The translations under genes and the position numbers were made by a program. This document shows, in pieces, positions 31,932 through 43,191 of a stretch of DNA of 64,000 nucleotides; position 1 is the stretch's first letter, and the number at the start of each line of letters is the position of its first letter. The notes beneath the pieces are model-generated. The model had not been told where the DNA came from and ran no database searches. It saw only the letters and a list, made by a program, of their open reading frames with translations. This DNA comes from Rosellinia necatrix. Lineage: Eukaryota > Ascomycota > Sordariomycetes > Xylariales > Xylariaceae. The stretch spans positions 5,890,001 through 5,954,000 of the forward strand of contig JAGYVD010000002.1 of the NCBI GenBank assembly GCA_021209875.1, in the 5' to 3' direction.

Positions 31932-34478
31932 TCAATATCGTTTGCGCTCCTTCCCTCTTGTATTTTGTCGCCAAAGGCAGATAACGCTTTTGCTTTCGCA
32001 CCAGGTCTTTACGTCGGACGGGGATATCTCCTCGTTATATCCTACGCGTGTTAATTCACCGCTATTCAGCCAAGATGCTAGGTCTTCAAGAATGATTGGG
32101 TCATAAAGAAGCATCTTCTCGTGCCATGACGGTTTTGACGGGTCCTGTGAACGAGGTGCGGAGATCACAGCTTTAGTAATGTGTCTAAATAAATCCGCCT
32201 GTTGGTCAGTTAGGGGCATCATCAGAGACATGTCACCTTCGTCCGATACCGCGAGGTCCAACGGAGGAGGAGAGGAGAATACCGAATCCGAGGATAATAT
32301 AGGTGATGGAGTGCTGTCATCGGAGTTTGGAATTTCAATGGAAGCAGTGCTAGACTTTCTTGGACGACCACGTGGGCGTTTTGGGTTTGGCTTTACCGAA
32401 TTGGTGGAAGCTGTCTCGTCCTTTTTCGAGCTGCGGCGAAGCTGTTTGGGAATCTGGGTTTCCGATACGGACGGCTCAGGGACCGACTTTGTTGTATCGC
32501 TATCTTTCTTCGGCCTGCCACGTGCGCGTGGCTTTGAGGGGGATTTATCCAAAGCCGGTTCATGAGCGGAGTTTTGTTGCGTGATAACGGTGCTTCGACT
32601 CGAGGTTGATAAAGGCTGCATTAAAATGGCCGACGTCCCTTGGTGTTTACTTGCCCAACACTGATCCAGTAATGCAATCATTGCAGCACGCTTCTTTACA
32701 GGTTTAAACCCGTATGAACTTATTTGTTTTGCGAGTTGGGCGTCTGTGAATAGTTCATAATTTGGGCGAGGCTTCGAGTTGGTCACATTTGTGGCAACTT
32801 CTAACTCTGAGGATTTCCTATTCAAATCCTCATTGGACACTTGAGAGTGGATGACATGTGGGTTCGATTGCCCAGGGGTCAGGACATGGTGAGCCGAGCT
32901 CACCGGTTGTGGCGAGTCCAGTAAGTCATCGATATCAACAAAGCTTCGACATCCTGGCGTGGTAGTCGAACTTGGCTGCACCATAGGGATAGGCCCATTC
33001 TGCAAGTCGACAACTTCCATGCTAATCAATTCGCCGTCTTCGTCGCGTGCTCCGGCGCACCATAGGTGTTTCCCCATCTCGTCATCAAAGGGGTCAGAAT
33101 TCAGGCTATCAGACGCACGGATCGCAGCTTGGAGGTCCCGAAGCGTTGTGGGGGACTCTTCCCGCATAAGCTGGCTCGATGTCCCAAAGACAAAATCCTG
33201 GTTAGACGATTGTTTAAGCGCGGAGTTTGGAGACAATAGAATCGGATTAGCCTGGGTACCCGTTTTCCTCTTGCGTGTTTTCTTGGGGGCCAATTTCGTC
33301 TCTTTGGCATTGGGTTTCCTTTGAGACATGACGACAGATTGATGTTCAACTAACGCCTTGACAACACCGTCAGAATCGAAATAATCCAACATTGATTCCT
33401 TAGATGCGGGCCCATCGAGTTCAAGGCCAGGCACGGCCGGCACTGCAAAAGGCGCTATTGCCAGCTCAGTGATTGTTCTTATTTTTTTCTTTGGTGCGGG
33501 TGCTTTAGCCCCTGCTCGCTTCTTCTGTTCATTCGACCGCTGTGAATCTTTCGAGGGTAGCTCTTCGGGGGTTTGTTGCCTCCCCGCGTCCCGACCGGTA
33601 GATATTAATTCGATTCGTTTGCGTTTCCCTAAAACTTCTGTCTGAAGGTGCGGATATAACTCCGAGGCCATTTCTGAATCGTGCCTTCCGAATTGACTAT
33701 GTAACGTTTGGAATACGTCCTTTGTTGGTGGTCCTTTATCAAAGGATGAGAAGAGTTCGCGACTATCGGAGTCGGAGCCTAACATAACGGGTTCGTTGGC
33801 TTTCGGGGGTGTCCAATCGGTGCGACGATGGACTACAGGTTCTAATTCTATATTCGCGATGACCTCCCCAGGCAATTCTTTTGCGCCAGTCCTACCTTTC
33901 TTACTCTCAGCTTTGTTACCGGGTAACGAGTCTTCTACTCTTGTCGTGAAATGTCTCGATACCCTCTCCCGGACGTTATTAGGTTGGTTTCTGACGGTTC
34001 GAAGATTGGGGGTTGTTGGGGTTGTTGGGGTTGGGGATAAAGACCGGTTAGGGCCCGGTTTCGAGGAATTGTTCTTGAACCTCAGCCATGGTTGATCCTT
34101 TGGGGATTGAGACCCGATCGAGGTACCCGTTTCGCTCAGACCCTGGCCACTAAGCGAGATATCGGCTGCAAGACCCGTCCGTGCATGGGTTTTGCCTATT
34201 ATTTTGCATCTGCGCGGAGGCGAGCTGGTGATTGTCTCAGTCTCGATGTCGATTTCCGGAACTTCTTGGAGAATGCTTGCAGCACTTGTGAATGCGACCT
34301 GAGCGCCGGCTGGTATGGATGTCGGTCGGCGCTCAGCCCGTAAAGGTGGCTTGTTGGGCGCCTTGCTCAGGAATATCTCATCGAGAGACGGGAGACACGG
34401 CGAAGACGAGGAAATAGATATCGGATCGAGGGCTCGGCGGCGGGACGGAGACGACATGAAAACGTCCGGAGAGGCCAT
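31932..34478 (-). CDS. SLX4: SLX4, scaffold subunit of structure-specific endonuclease SLX1-SLX4
   Basis: A single exon encoding 848 residues from the ATG at 34478 (MASPDVFMSSPSRRR). The upstream in-frame codon at 34541 is TTG. The N-terminal 560 residues are low-complexity and Ser/Pro-rich, as in fungal SLX4. A conserved segment NYELFTDAQLAKQISSYGFKPVKKRAAMI and the C-terminal SLX1-binding domain ending in VKTWCESKSVICLW and RGKERKRY identify the family. Basic RGRP(K/R)-type motifs resembling AT-hooks occur between these. SLX4 recruits SLX1 to cleave branched DNA such as Holliday junctions and stalled forks in the nucleus. It is divergent from the eS21 gene, whose start is 524 bases away. 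Confidence 0.93.
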   Translation of the reverse strand: MASPDVFMSSPSRRRALDPISISSSSPCLPSLDEIFLSKAPNKPPLRAERRPTSIPAGAQVAFTSAASILQEVPEIDIETETITSSPPRRCKIIGKTHARTGLAADISLSGQGLSETGTSIGSQSPKDQPWLRFKNNSSKPGPNRSLSPTPTTPTTPNLRTVRNQPNNVRERVSRHFTTRVEDSLPGNKAESKKGRTGAKELPGEVIANIELEPVVHRRTDWTPPKANEPVMLGSDSDSRELFSSFDKGPPTKDVFQTLHSQFGRHDSEMASELYPHLQTEVLGKRKRIELISTGRDAGRQQTPEELPSKDSQRSNEQKKRAGAKAPAPKKKIRTITELAIAPFAVPAVPGLELDGPASKESMLDYFDSDGVVKALVEHQSVVMSQRKPNAKETKLAPKKTRKRKTGTQANPILLSPNSALKQSSNQDFVFGTSSQLMREESPTTLRDLQAAIRASDSLNSDPFDDEMGKHLWCAGARDEDGELISMEVVDLQNGPIPMVQPSSTTTPGCRSFVDIDDLLDSPQPVSSAHHVLTPGQSNPHVIHSQVSNEDLNRKSSELEVATNVTNSKPRPNYELFTDAQLAKQISSYGFKPVKKRAAMIALLDQCWASKHQGTSAILMQPLSTSSRSTVITQQNSAHEPALDKSPSKPRARGRPKKDSDTTKSVPEPSVSETQIPKQLRRSSKKDETASTNSVKPNPKRPRGRPRKSSTASIEIPNSDDSTPSPILSSDSVFSSPPPLDLAVSDEGDMSLMMPLTDQQADLFRHITKAVISAPRSQDPSKPSWHEKMLLYDPIILEDLASWLNSGELTRVGYNEEISPSDVKTWCESKSVICLWRQNTRGKERKRY

Positions 34479-35002
34479 GGCTCGATGGCGGGACAGAATG
34501 AACGGAGCGCGCCGGGCGCGACCATAGAAACGGCGAATCAATAGGCTGAAGTTAACATGTGATGACCGTCAAAATGGCGGCAATGGGTGAGAAGCGAAAG
34601 AGGGCGGGGTGAGAGATGCGAAAGCCATTCAGCTTCCGGCGGCGCTCTGTCCTGGTTTGGGATTGAAACTTACAGTACCACCATCTCAGTGGCCAAGATG
34701 ACATGGAAGAGGGACCTCGGGAGTAGGGAGGTGCCTACCAAACGAATCGAAGAGCGGGGCCCATAACAAGGGCAGCGAGGCAGCTGGCAGGGAGGGATGC
34801 AACGCGAATCAGGCTCGAAAGCATGTGATCTCGCACGTGACTTTAACCGAGTCCAGAATACAGAGGTACAAACCCCACCACAACGCTCCCACTACCTGGT
34901 GCCCAGGTCAAAATTCCCGAAATTCCTTTGCGACATCACCATCATCTTTCGCATTCCCAGCCTACTCAACCGCCAAACCGCCAACTCACCTCAATTGCCA
35001 GA
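34479..35002. promoter_or_regulatory. Shared promoter region of SLX4 and the eS21 ribosomal protein gene
   Basis: 524 bases between two divergent start codons. No specific binding site is claimed. Confidence 0.5.
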
Positions 35003-35594
35003 ATGGAGAACGACCGCGGCGAACTCGTCGATCTTTACGTGCCAGTATGCTGCCGTTCCTCGCATTTATCCGCATTTGGAGAGACACTGACAGCGATATC
35101 TCTTTAGCGAAAGTGCAGCGCGACCGGCCGTCGTATGTCCGCCATCTTCTCTTTTACGTCAGGGCACTTGCGGCCTCTTCTTTTTACACATGGGATCAAT
35201 ACTGACGATCACGCGCAACAGTGATCAAGGCCACAGACCACGCCAGTGTCCAAATTAGCGTTAGTTACTACTGAACACCTCTAGCCGGCATCCGGCAAAT
35301 AGCTAACTGGCTCGTAAAGGTCGCCAGACTTGACGACAATGGAAGACAGATCCCCGGCGAGAACCACGTGTACGAGGACTCCGAACATTCACTCTTGCTG
35401 CCGCTTGTAGACTGACACAAACCGAAGCTATGCTCTGAGCGGATTCGTACGGGCAATGGTAATTATTCCGCGGACTTGCCGTCTGTGCGGCTCTGCGCTA
35501 AACTGAATCCAAACAGGGCGAGAGCGACGATGCCTTCAACCGCATCACCCAGAAGGATGGCCTCCTAAAGAGCGTCTGGAGCGCTAGCCGATAG
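35003..35594 (+). CDS. 40S ribosomal protein eS21 (RPS21), six exons
   Basis: Short exons separated by small introns rebuild an 87-residue eS21: 35003-35044 ([14 protein letters not shown]), 35108-35132 (RKCSATGR), 35222-35259 ([12 protein letters not shown]), 35320-35369 ([15 protein letters not shown]), 35428-35458 ([10 protein letters not shown]) and 35517-35594 ([20 protein letters not shown], stop). Each junction has GT..AG ends and keeps frame; donors are GTATGC, GTATGT, GTTAGT, GTACGA and GTAATT. eS21 is a small-subunit protein needed for 18S rRNA maturation. Some changes from the usual sequence are visible (Met in VRAM, Phe in [16 protein letters not shown]). Exon size makes this gene easy to miss. 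Confidence 0.92.
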
Positions 35595-36194
35595 AGAATT
35601 TCTTGCTGGTGGTATGTCGAGCTAGGAATTCGGGGTGTTGTATAATTGCTAATCATGCGCTGCACCACCAGGGGCGGCGTTCACGGGAAATTCATGGTTA
35701 GGTTCACATGGCGAGGTACCTGGTATTTGCAGCTTAGTCGATAAAGAAATGCGGCCGTCCTGATGCGACTCCGAATACGATGACAATGCGAACAAAATCG
35801 TACCCAATACCCGAACCTTGAGCCGAATTCTCCCCTTTGGTGGTGACAACGTCTTTCCCCGGCTAGTGAAGCCTTCTCGTGCCCACCGCCGAGTGAATCT
35901 ATGGACGAGGAGTCTGGGGCTACCTTGATAGTCCCCGTGCCGAAGATCAAGTAGTGGCCTTGAAAAAGCCGTGGTGCCCAAGCTATTCGCCGTGGTACAG
36001 ATACGGGTCACACATTTAAAAGAAGAGCATTCTTACCCTACAATTTTGGTCGTGTGCACGTTGCTTGTTTATCCGTAACGGGAGTCCCATATTGTTTTGC
36101 AGGATATGCGCTGTGGTTAATATGCTAGTAAACCTTCTCGCAAATGGATTGCTAACCACTAAACGACTGCACCTAGGGCTTACGTGCATTACTC
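35595..36194. other. Convergent 3' region between eS21 and the ceramidase-like gene
   Basis: 600 bases. Antisense frames at 35649-36011 show no known domain; nothing else is seen. Confidence 0.55.
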
Positions 36195-37508
36195 CTACAG
36201 ATCTTTTGGCAGCCCTCTTATCAACCACCGGATAGTACCCGCCATTGGATCGAGAATGGTCACGAAATGACTATACTCATTGAGCGTCGGGTAGTCGCAA
36301 ATCCATTTGCGCAGCGTCCTCTCCGTAATGCTTGGTTTTGCCATCACCGACGTTTTTGAGCTTCTTGCTTGCAGACTAGGAATGAGACGATCCCACTTCT
36401 GTTGCAGGCATTGCAGCCTATCAACGGATTCCTCTGCCCAGCCCTCAACTGCGAATGCGGATGCGAGCACTTGATGTCGGTCCTGTCGTGATATTCCTTG
36501 GTTTTGCACCGTCTGCTCTCCATGGTGGTAAGGGTCGTGATTTGTCTGAGCGATGAACTCTCGTGTCGATTGGACAGTGCCATTTACGTGATCCTTAACG
36601 ATAACCACCGCTTCTCGGCCGTCACAAAGAATTAAGTAACACGGCGCACATGGTACCGCAGCCAGGGAAGATGCATGTTCTAAAAACCTGGAAACCGCAC
36701 CTTCGCCGGGGTATTCCGTTTGGTCAAGCTGTCGGCGAGGTTGGAATAGTAACGACCTTACAATCGAAGCAACAGATCTACGCCTTCCGAGCAGCACTAG
36801 GAGCTGATGCCAGTGGAGCTGTCTACTAGGGCCGTCGTGACAGGGTCGTTGATTGAGGGATATAGAAAGCCCTGGTCTATAGCAGGGAGTCAGCATCTCG
36901 AGGCTAAACAAGAGATCGGTTCTCCATTTAGCCCACACCTCACGCACATACCTAACACCGGTCAAACAGCCGACGAATCTAGCGTAGGTGATCGATCGCG
37001 CGATAACTTGGCTTCGATCGTCAGATGATGAATCCACGAATTCTAGGACGACGAGCAATTCTCGCAGTCCGTGTATAGTCCAGTCCAAGGTTCTGAAGTG
37101 TAAGAGCCTCGTACAATCCTGGCTTGCCCCGTCGGCAGTGTTCTCCCAGGTTATAGTGGGCTTGACAGGCGCAGCGCCAGATGTGCAGCCTAACAAGCAG
37201 TCTAGGAGGTTATTTAAAGCCACGAGCAAGTAAAGCGGCACACCCGACACCGCTGAAATGCCCCTTATCTCTTCATTCTCTTCTTTATCATAAACCCGAC
37301 GAAGGCATAGCTTCGACAGTACTCCCGCGGTCGATCGCACCCAAGGAGAGATGATAACCTTTGACAATATAGTATCAAAAAGACCGGCAAGAGAACGCAT
37401 ACGTGGTCCAAAAACCCGTACTACCTCATCGTATCGCTCACGAGGTGGTCTGGCCAGATCGATAGTGAAACGCGGAATAGGCTCTAAAGTAGACACTGAG
37501 GTCGACAT
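36195..37508 (-). CDS. Acid ceramidase / N-acylethanolamine amidase-like hydrolase
   Basis: Two exons (37508-36952 and 36876-36195) give 412 residues from the ATG at 37508; the frame's earlier start at 37580 is TTG. The N-terminus PRFTIDLARPPRERY, the segment EENEEIRGISAVSG, and LLGCTSG with the probable nucleophile Cys108 match fungal proteins of the acid ceramidase/NAAA group (Ntn hydrolases that self-cleave before the Cys). LHFRTLDW and LTGVR-PGLSISLNQRP follow the family. The intron (36951-36877) must be removed to bring GVR next to PGLSISLN. The likely reaction is hydrolysis of an N-acyl amide. No clear signal peptide is visible. It is divergent from the photolyase gene. Confidence 0.83.
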   Translation of the reverse strand: MSTSVSTLEPIPRFTIDLARPPRERYDEVVRVFGPRMRSLAGLFDTILSKVIISPWVRSTAGVLSKLCLRRVYDKEENEEIRGISAVSGVPLYLLVALNNLLDCLLGCTSGAAPVKPTITWENTADGASQDCTRLLHFRTLDWTIHGLRELLVVLEFVDSSSDDRSQVIARSITYARFVGCLTGVRYVREVWAKWRTDLLFSLEMLTPCYRPGLSISLNQRPCHDGPSRQLHWHQLLVLLGRRRSVASIVRSLLFQPRRQLDQTEYPGEGAVSRFLEHASSLAAVPCAPCYLILCDGREAVVIVKDHVNGTVQSTREFIAQTNHDPYHHGEQTVQNQGISRQDRHQVLASAFAVEGWAEESVDRLQCLQQKWDRLIPSLQARSSKTSVMAKPSITERTLRKWICDYPTLNEYSHFVTILDPMAGTIRWLIRGLPKDL

Positions 37509-38223
37509 GACGGCGCCTTTGGCAACATAAGTACAAGCATCGCGTAGCAGAATACATTTACTAACAAGCCAATGCTTCAAAGTTGACCACAGCCGGTCGA
37601 GTTAAGCAGGTAGGTACCGACCATCTTCACCTCTGGTAGCAACGTCCATTCACGTGATCTTGGTGAGCAAGAGCGAATTGCTATATTGACAGTAAAAAGT
37701 AAAAAGGTTGCACGATGGCATTCAATTTCTCGTCGTGTTATCAGTAACTTAGAAGATAGAGGTGTCTAAGACATAAAAACATAGGACAGTCAAGCCACAT
37801 TAACCAGATTACCCAATTATTGCCCAGACGCAGAGAAATAGAAGGTCCCGTTTGGGATTCTCGCGTATCGTCGATGCAGGACCCTATTTTGAATGATATG
37901 GTAAAATGAAACTAAACGGACGAGTATTTTAGAGGACTTGGTCATTTCCAGCGCGTGCCGACGGTGCTTAATGGGTAGACATGGCTGTTTTAGTACGAGT
38001 CACTAAACCATATAACGTCATTAGACGGCTCGATCGATGGAACGAGATGTCTCATGCGTCATCGAGGAACAGCGCTTTAGCCACATACAGCAGCTAAAAG
38101 AGAGGACAGGCATAAAAGTTACAATAGATCTCAGGGGCTGTCTGATCCACCCGAGGAAAATATTAAGAATGCGCATTTAGGTAAGAGCAGTCGGGTTTCT
38201 AGATTCCTCTTGTTTTTCTGGCT
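37509..38223. promoter_or_regulatory. Shared upstream region of ceramidase-like and photolyase genes
   Basis: 715 bases between divergent genes. Photolyase promoters in fungi are usually light-induced, but I identify no specific site here. Confidence 0.4.
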
Positions 38224-40234
38224 ATGCTCCGACGCCTGTATATATACTCTCATCGGCTAGGAATTAAACGCCGGATAGTAAAGTATAGCGACAGTTGTAT
38301 ACCTGACCCGTTGCCAGTCCGTTCTTTCCACAACATGCCTCCCAAAAACGACGCCAAGCGAAAGGTGCGGCCTGATAGCGGTTCCAAAGGTGCCGAAGAC
38401 ATCAAGAAGCCGAAACTGGAAAAGGAGATATCCAATCCTCTAGGAACGCCACATCCTTTCTTCGCCGAGGCCGAAGAGAACGGTATCGTACTTCGCAAAT
38501 ACTACCCACGCGAAATGAGCAACGCACGAGCCCAAGCCTACAACAATAATGAGATCCCTCGTCCCATTGAACAGCTCACCACTGCCCTTGAAGAGACAAA
38601 GGAGGTGCGCGCGAATGTGAGGGTCAAGGATGCCATCGTGCACTGGTTCAAGACGGATTTGCGAACCGCGGACAATCGCGCGCTCTGGGAAGCAGGCGAA
38701 AAGGCCCGAGAGGCTGGTGTCCCCTTAATCTGCATATACGTTGTGAGCCCGCAAGATTTCGAAGCGCATCTGACCGCACCGGTACGCGTGGATTTTATAA
38801 TACGGACCCTCCACATTCTGAAGCAAGACCTGGCCGCCCTAGACATTCCGCTCTGCGTCGAAACGGTCGAGAAACGAAAAGAGATACCCGGCCGTATCGC
38901 AGACTTCATGGAGGAGTGGGGCGCGAGCCACCTCTTCGCGAACATGGAGTACGAGGTGGACGAGCTCCGAAGGGAGGCCGGGATGGTGAGGATGTGCGCC
39001 GATCGCGGGCTGTCCATGGAGGTGTTCCACGACACCTGCGTCGTGCCCCCAGGGGCGCTCAGCTCGGGCAGCGGGAACCAATACGCCGTATATACTCCGT
39101 GGTACAAGAAGTGGGTGGCGCACGTGCACGCGGACCCGGAGCTCCTCTCGACGTTCGAGCGGCCGCCGAAGAACCCGCCGCGGGCCCGGGACAGGCTGGC
39201 GGCGCTCTTCGACGGCGGGATACCCGGCGCGCCCGAGAACAAGAGGCTGTCCGATGACGACGCCGGGCGGTTCCGGGCGCTCTGGCCCGCGGGCGAGCAC
39301 GAGGCGGCGGACCGGCTGGAGAGGTTCTGCGAGGAGAGGATCGGGCAGTACGCGGCCCGGCGGGACTTCCCCGGCCAGGCGGCCACGGCGTCGATCTCGG
39401 TGCATCTCGCGGCGGGGACGCTGAGCGCGCGGACGGCGATCCGGACCGCTCGAGACAGGAACAAGACGAAGAAGCTCGACGCCGGGGACGGCGGGATCCA
39501 AACGTGGATCAGCGAGGTGGCGTGGCGGGATTTCTACAGGCACATCCTGGTGCATTGGCCGTATGTCTGGTAAGTCATCCATCCAACTCTCTACTGCACC
39601 GCACCGCACCGCACCGCACTCGACTCATGACAAGCGAGACCCAAACCCGCTCACTAACACCGACACCGCCACCACCACCACCAGCATGAACAAGCCGTTC
39701 AAGCCGGAGTACTCCAACATCGAGTGGTCGTACGACGCGGGGCACTTCGCGGCGTGGTGCGAGGGGCGGACGGGGTTCCCGCTGGTGGACGCGGCAATGC
39801 GGCAGCTGCGGCGGACGGGGTACATGCACAACCGGTGCCGGATGGTGGCGGCGTCGTTCCTGGCCAAGGACCTGCTGCTGGACTGGCGGCTCGGGGAGCG
39901 CTTCTTCATGGAGCGGCTGGCGGACGGCGACTTCGCGTCCAACAACGGCGGCTGGGGCTTCGGCGCCTCGGTCGGCGCCGACCCGCAGCCGTACTTCCGC
40001 GTCTTCAGCCCGCTGCGCCAGAGCGAGCGCTTCGACCCCGACGGCGACTACATCCGCGCCTGGCTGCCCGAGCTCGCCGCCGTCCCCGGCCGCGCCGTCC
40101 ACGACCCCTACGCCCGCGGCGCCGCCACCCAAGCCCGCGCCGCCGGCTACCCCGAGCCCATCGTCGACCACAAGGAGAGCCGCGAGCGGGCGCTGCGCGC
40201 GTATAAGCTTGGCATCGGGCGTGATACGGCCTGA
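38224..40234 (+). CDS. Class I CPD DNA photolyase
   Basis: Two exons (38224-39569 and 39685-40234) join to 631 residues; the junction rebuilds HWPYVCMNKPFKPEY. The N-terminal antenna domain begins at VHWFKTDLRTADNRALW. The FAD/DNA-binding domain includes GTLSARTAIR, WISEVAWRDFYRHIL, GFPLVDAAMRQLRRTGYMHNRCRM and the C-terminal PEPIVDHKESRERAL, all typical of fungal CPD photolyases that repair UV pyrimidine dimers with light. The first 37 residues before MPPKNDAKRK (ATG at 38335) are Arg/Ser/Tyr-rich and may be a mitochondrial presequence; translation could start at either Met. GC rises sharply from about 38900 onward. Confidence 0.95.
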
Positions 40235-41223
40235 TCTATGAACTTCCGATATGCCTTGTTGGGTTATTATTCTGCCTAACCGGCTTACTCTGCCCTATGA
40301 CTATACAGGGCTATGCGTTTAATAGGGACCAATAGGTAGTGATCTGGAGCCATCATACCTCAGGGGCGGGGGAGGGGCAGAACCTCGCTGCGTGATGGTG
40401 GAAGGAACTTCTCCTGGTAATGTCGATGGAGAGTTGATTGTTGGCTGGGTTGTGTAGGTTTTAAATCCGAAACGATTCGTAGGCGAAATAATGCCATTCA
40501 TATACGATGAAGTGTAAAGCAACCGTTGTCTGCCGCGCACTTATGTAGATTGCCGGGAAATACCTGATTTGGGGTCAAGCAGCGAGCAATTGGCCTATTA
40601 CCGGCGGTGAATATAGGCCGCCAACAAATGTCGGAAATAACAATCCTATCCATGACAATATACGTATGCCTCGTCCTTGGGCGATAGACACCCATGCATC
40701 AAACAGCACCATCCTATTCACTTTGCTGTGTTCAAGGCATTGAGCTCAGGTCAGGCTTACACGATTAATTAGGTGGCCTACCTAACATAGCACGATACCT
40801 ACCTAGGTAGTTAGTGCTTTTAACAAGGAGTTAGTGCCGGGTGGATCAACTAACTTTGGTTATTCCCGCTCGCCGTCACCTACGCTATGTATGTGTATGC
40901 TGGACCTCGGCATCTTCTCACCTCACTCCCCATAGCTCCATGCCGCTATAACCCCGGTCCCCCAACCCAATTACAAGGGACCTGACGGAGACATGCAATC
41001 ATTAACGTCGTTGGCCTCGTTGTTGCCTTGTTCAACAAAGGCCAATACGCCGCACATAAGGCATCTTGTGAGTCAAAGAGAGTGGCGGCGGGTCTTGGCG
41101 GGTGGCTTGGTTCACTATCATACGCCGCGGACTTGCACAAGGCAAACGCAGAACGGAACTACAGCGAGCTCCGCCTTGAATACGGGGAAGCGGGCGGTTT
41201 ATATTCATACAATAAAGTCATCA
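40235..41223. other. Intergenic region
   Basis: Nearly 1 kb with a TACCTAGGTA repeat patch near 40750-40820. A frame from 40993 leads into the Nudix gene, but its N-terminal extension has no family support, so I start that gene at 41224. Confidence 0.55.
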
Positions 41224-42539
41224 ATGCCGAAAGGAACCACCCGGGCGTCGAGCTCCGCGGCTCCGGGCCCGGCGAAAGGCAAGACGCCTCCGGAGCCCCG
41301 TCCCAGCTCCAGCATCATCCTACTCTCGCCGACGAACCAGGTCTTGCTGCTCTGCCGAGTCAAGACCTCGACGTCGTTCGCATCGGCACACGTCTTCCCG
41401 GGAGGCAACCTCTCGGACTTCCACGACGGCACCGTCCCGCCACCGGGCGATGCCGGGCGGCACGTGGACTCCCTGGCCTACAGGCTGGGCGCGATCCGGG
41501 AGACGTTTGAGGAGAGCGGGATCTTACTCGCGCGGAAGGGCACCAAGGACAGGCCGCTGCTGAACCTACCCACCTCGGAGCGCGACAAGGCGCGGAAGGC
41601 CATCTACGAGAACGCGATCAGCTTCGGACAATGGCTCGAGAGCGTAGGCGGGGTCGCCGACACGGGTAAGCAAAAGCGCGGATAGCACCCGTCCATTCCC
41701 ACCCACTTCTCTCCTATTCCCGACCTGCAGGAAAAGGAGGCAGTTTCGGGGTACGCAACACGGACGAGCGAACCGGGCTAATGCGGGGGGGGGGGAAATA
41801 CCTAGAGGGCTTGATCCCGTTCACACGCTGGCTAACGCCGCCAGGGCCGCCAAAGCGGTTCACGACGCAGATGTACCTGTACATGCTGCCGCTGTCGTCG
41901 GCATCGTCGTCGTCGTCGTCGGACCCGGTACTGTCGGCGGCGCAGGACGAGGCGCTGGTGCCGACGCCGGACGGGGGCGCGGAGATCACGGCGGCGCACT
42001 TCGACGACACGGCGGCCTGGCTCGCCGCCGAGGGGCGCGGCGCCGTCACGCTCTTCCCGCCGCAGTACTTCCTGCTCCACCTCCTGTCGCGATTCCTCAC
42101 GGGCGCCAGGACATCATCATCATCATCGCCATCGTCATCGTCCGAAGCAGCGGCCGAATCCGGATCCGATCACTACGCCTCGCAGCGCGACCGACTGCGC
42201 GCCTTCCTCGACACCGTCCCGACGTCGACGGACCCCAGGGCCGCGGCGCACCCGACGTCGCGCATCCCGTGGGCGCGCAAGGTCATCAGCCCCGCCGTCA
42301 TCGGCCTGCGGCGCGGCGACCGCAGGAGCATCCTCGCCCTCGACGGGCCCGGCGCCGAGCTCCGCGGCTCCGGCCACGGCGGGGACTGGGAGCGCGTCGT
42401 GCTCGTGGCGTTCGGAAAGGGGGGCCCCTCGAGATGCGAGGTCAGGGATAGGCAGGAGGTTCTCGCCGAGGAGAGGGAGGCCAAGGCCAAGGCCGCGGAC
42501 GAGAACGAGGGGGCGGAAGGTTCCTCGTCGAAATTGTGA
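41224..42539 (+). CDS. Nudix hydrolase, NUDT19-like
   Basis: Two exons (41224-41665 and 41806-42539) join to 391 residues. The joined product reads DTEGLIPFTRWLTPP and RFTTQMYLYMLP, as in fungal NUDT19-like proteins; intron 1 ends in a G10 run then AAATACCTAG. The Nudix region is spread out, with HVFPGGNLSDF followed after an insert by LGAIRETFEESGILL, the insertion being typical of the NUDT19 type. Family members hydrolyse CoA or related nucleoside diphosphates, often in peroxisomes or mitochondria. The C-terminus ends in SSSKL, which resembles a peroxisomal targeting signal type 1 (SKL). Exon 2 carries a Ser-rich low-complexity loop and very GC-rich codons. Confidence 0.93.
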
Positions 42540-42571
42540 TCTGCCTATAGTACTCCAATCCGAAATCTACC

Positions 42572-42572
<1 letters not shown>

Positions 42573-42618
<46 letters not shown>
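42573..42618 (+). repeat. (ATCT)n microsatellite
   Basis: About 11 tandem copies of ATCT just after the NUDT19-like stop codon, in its 3' untranslated region. Confidence 0.95.
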
Positions 42619-43191
42619 ATCTAATCCCTCTCGCCTCGTGGTGTTGTACGGGCAGTGCTCATGTGTATATTTGGCCCGCCGCCCGCGCCACTCGTCAAAA
42701 GGTTGATTGTGGTCTTCGTCTTGTCTCTCGCCAGTGGTGGCGACCCCTCTTAGGTAGTAGACGAGGCGATGTAATTAACCCTAGCGCTTTCAACCGGCAT
42801 GTACCTATGCAATAATACTTCCTGTTCATGTGCGGATAGGATCCGATGTATCTGACATGGTGTATTTGCATCTTGATGAATCATATTCGGTCCGCAATTG
42901 TAGAACGCCAAAGTGTAAAAACACAAAACCTGCCTTGTTGTGGGAAATGCTCTTGTGCCGCAGTCCAAGGCTCCCCAACGACGGCGGCGGTGGCCGGACT
43001 CCACCCACTGTAGTCTGTCTGTACCGCAGTACACGGCGTTAGGTCTTTTAAGCGTTATCCCTGTATAAATACACAGGACTCAATCAGGACGTACTTATTA
43101 TACCATCCCGTCGACTCATTCACACACGGAAACAACTCCTTCATTTCTCTCCCAACTTAGCTACTCAGACGTCCAACAGAAGTTTACAATC
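42619..43191. other. Intergenic region between the two Nudix genes
   Basis: 3' flank of one gene and promoter of the next. Nothing else is recognised. Confidence 0.6.

Noticed and set aside
39575..40171. Long antisense open frame opposite photolyase exon 2
   Set aside because: A shadow frame caused by GC-rich codons; the sense strand encodes a recognisable photolyase.
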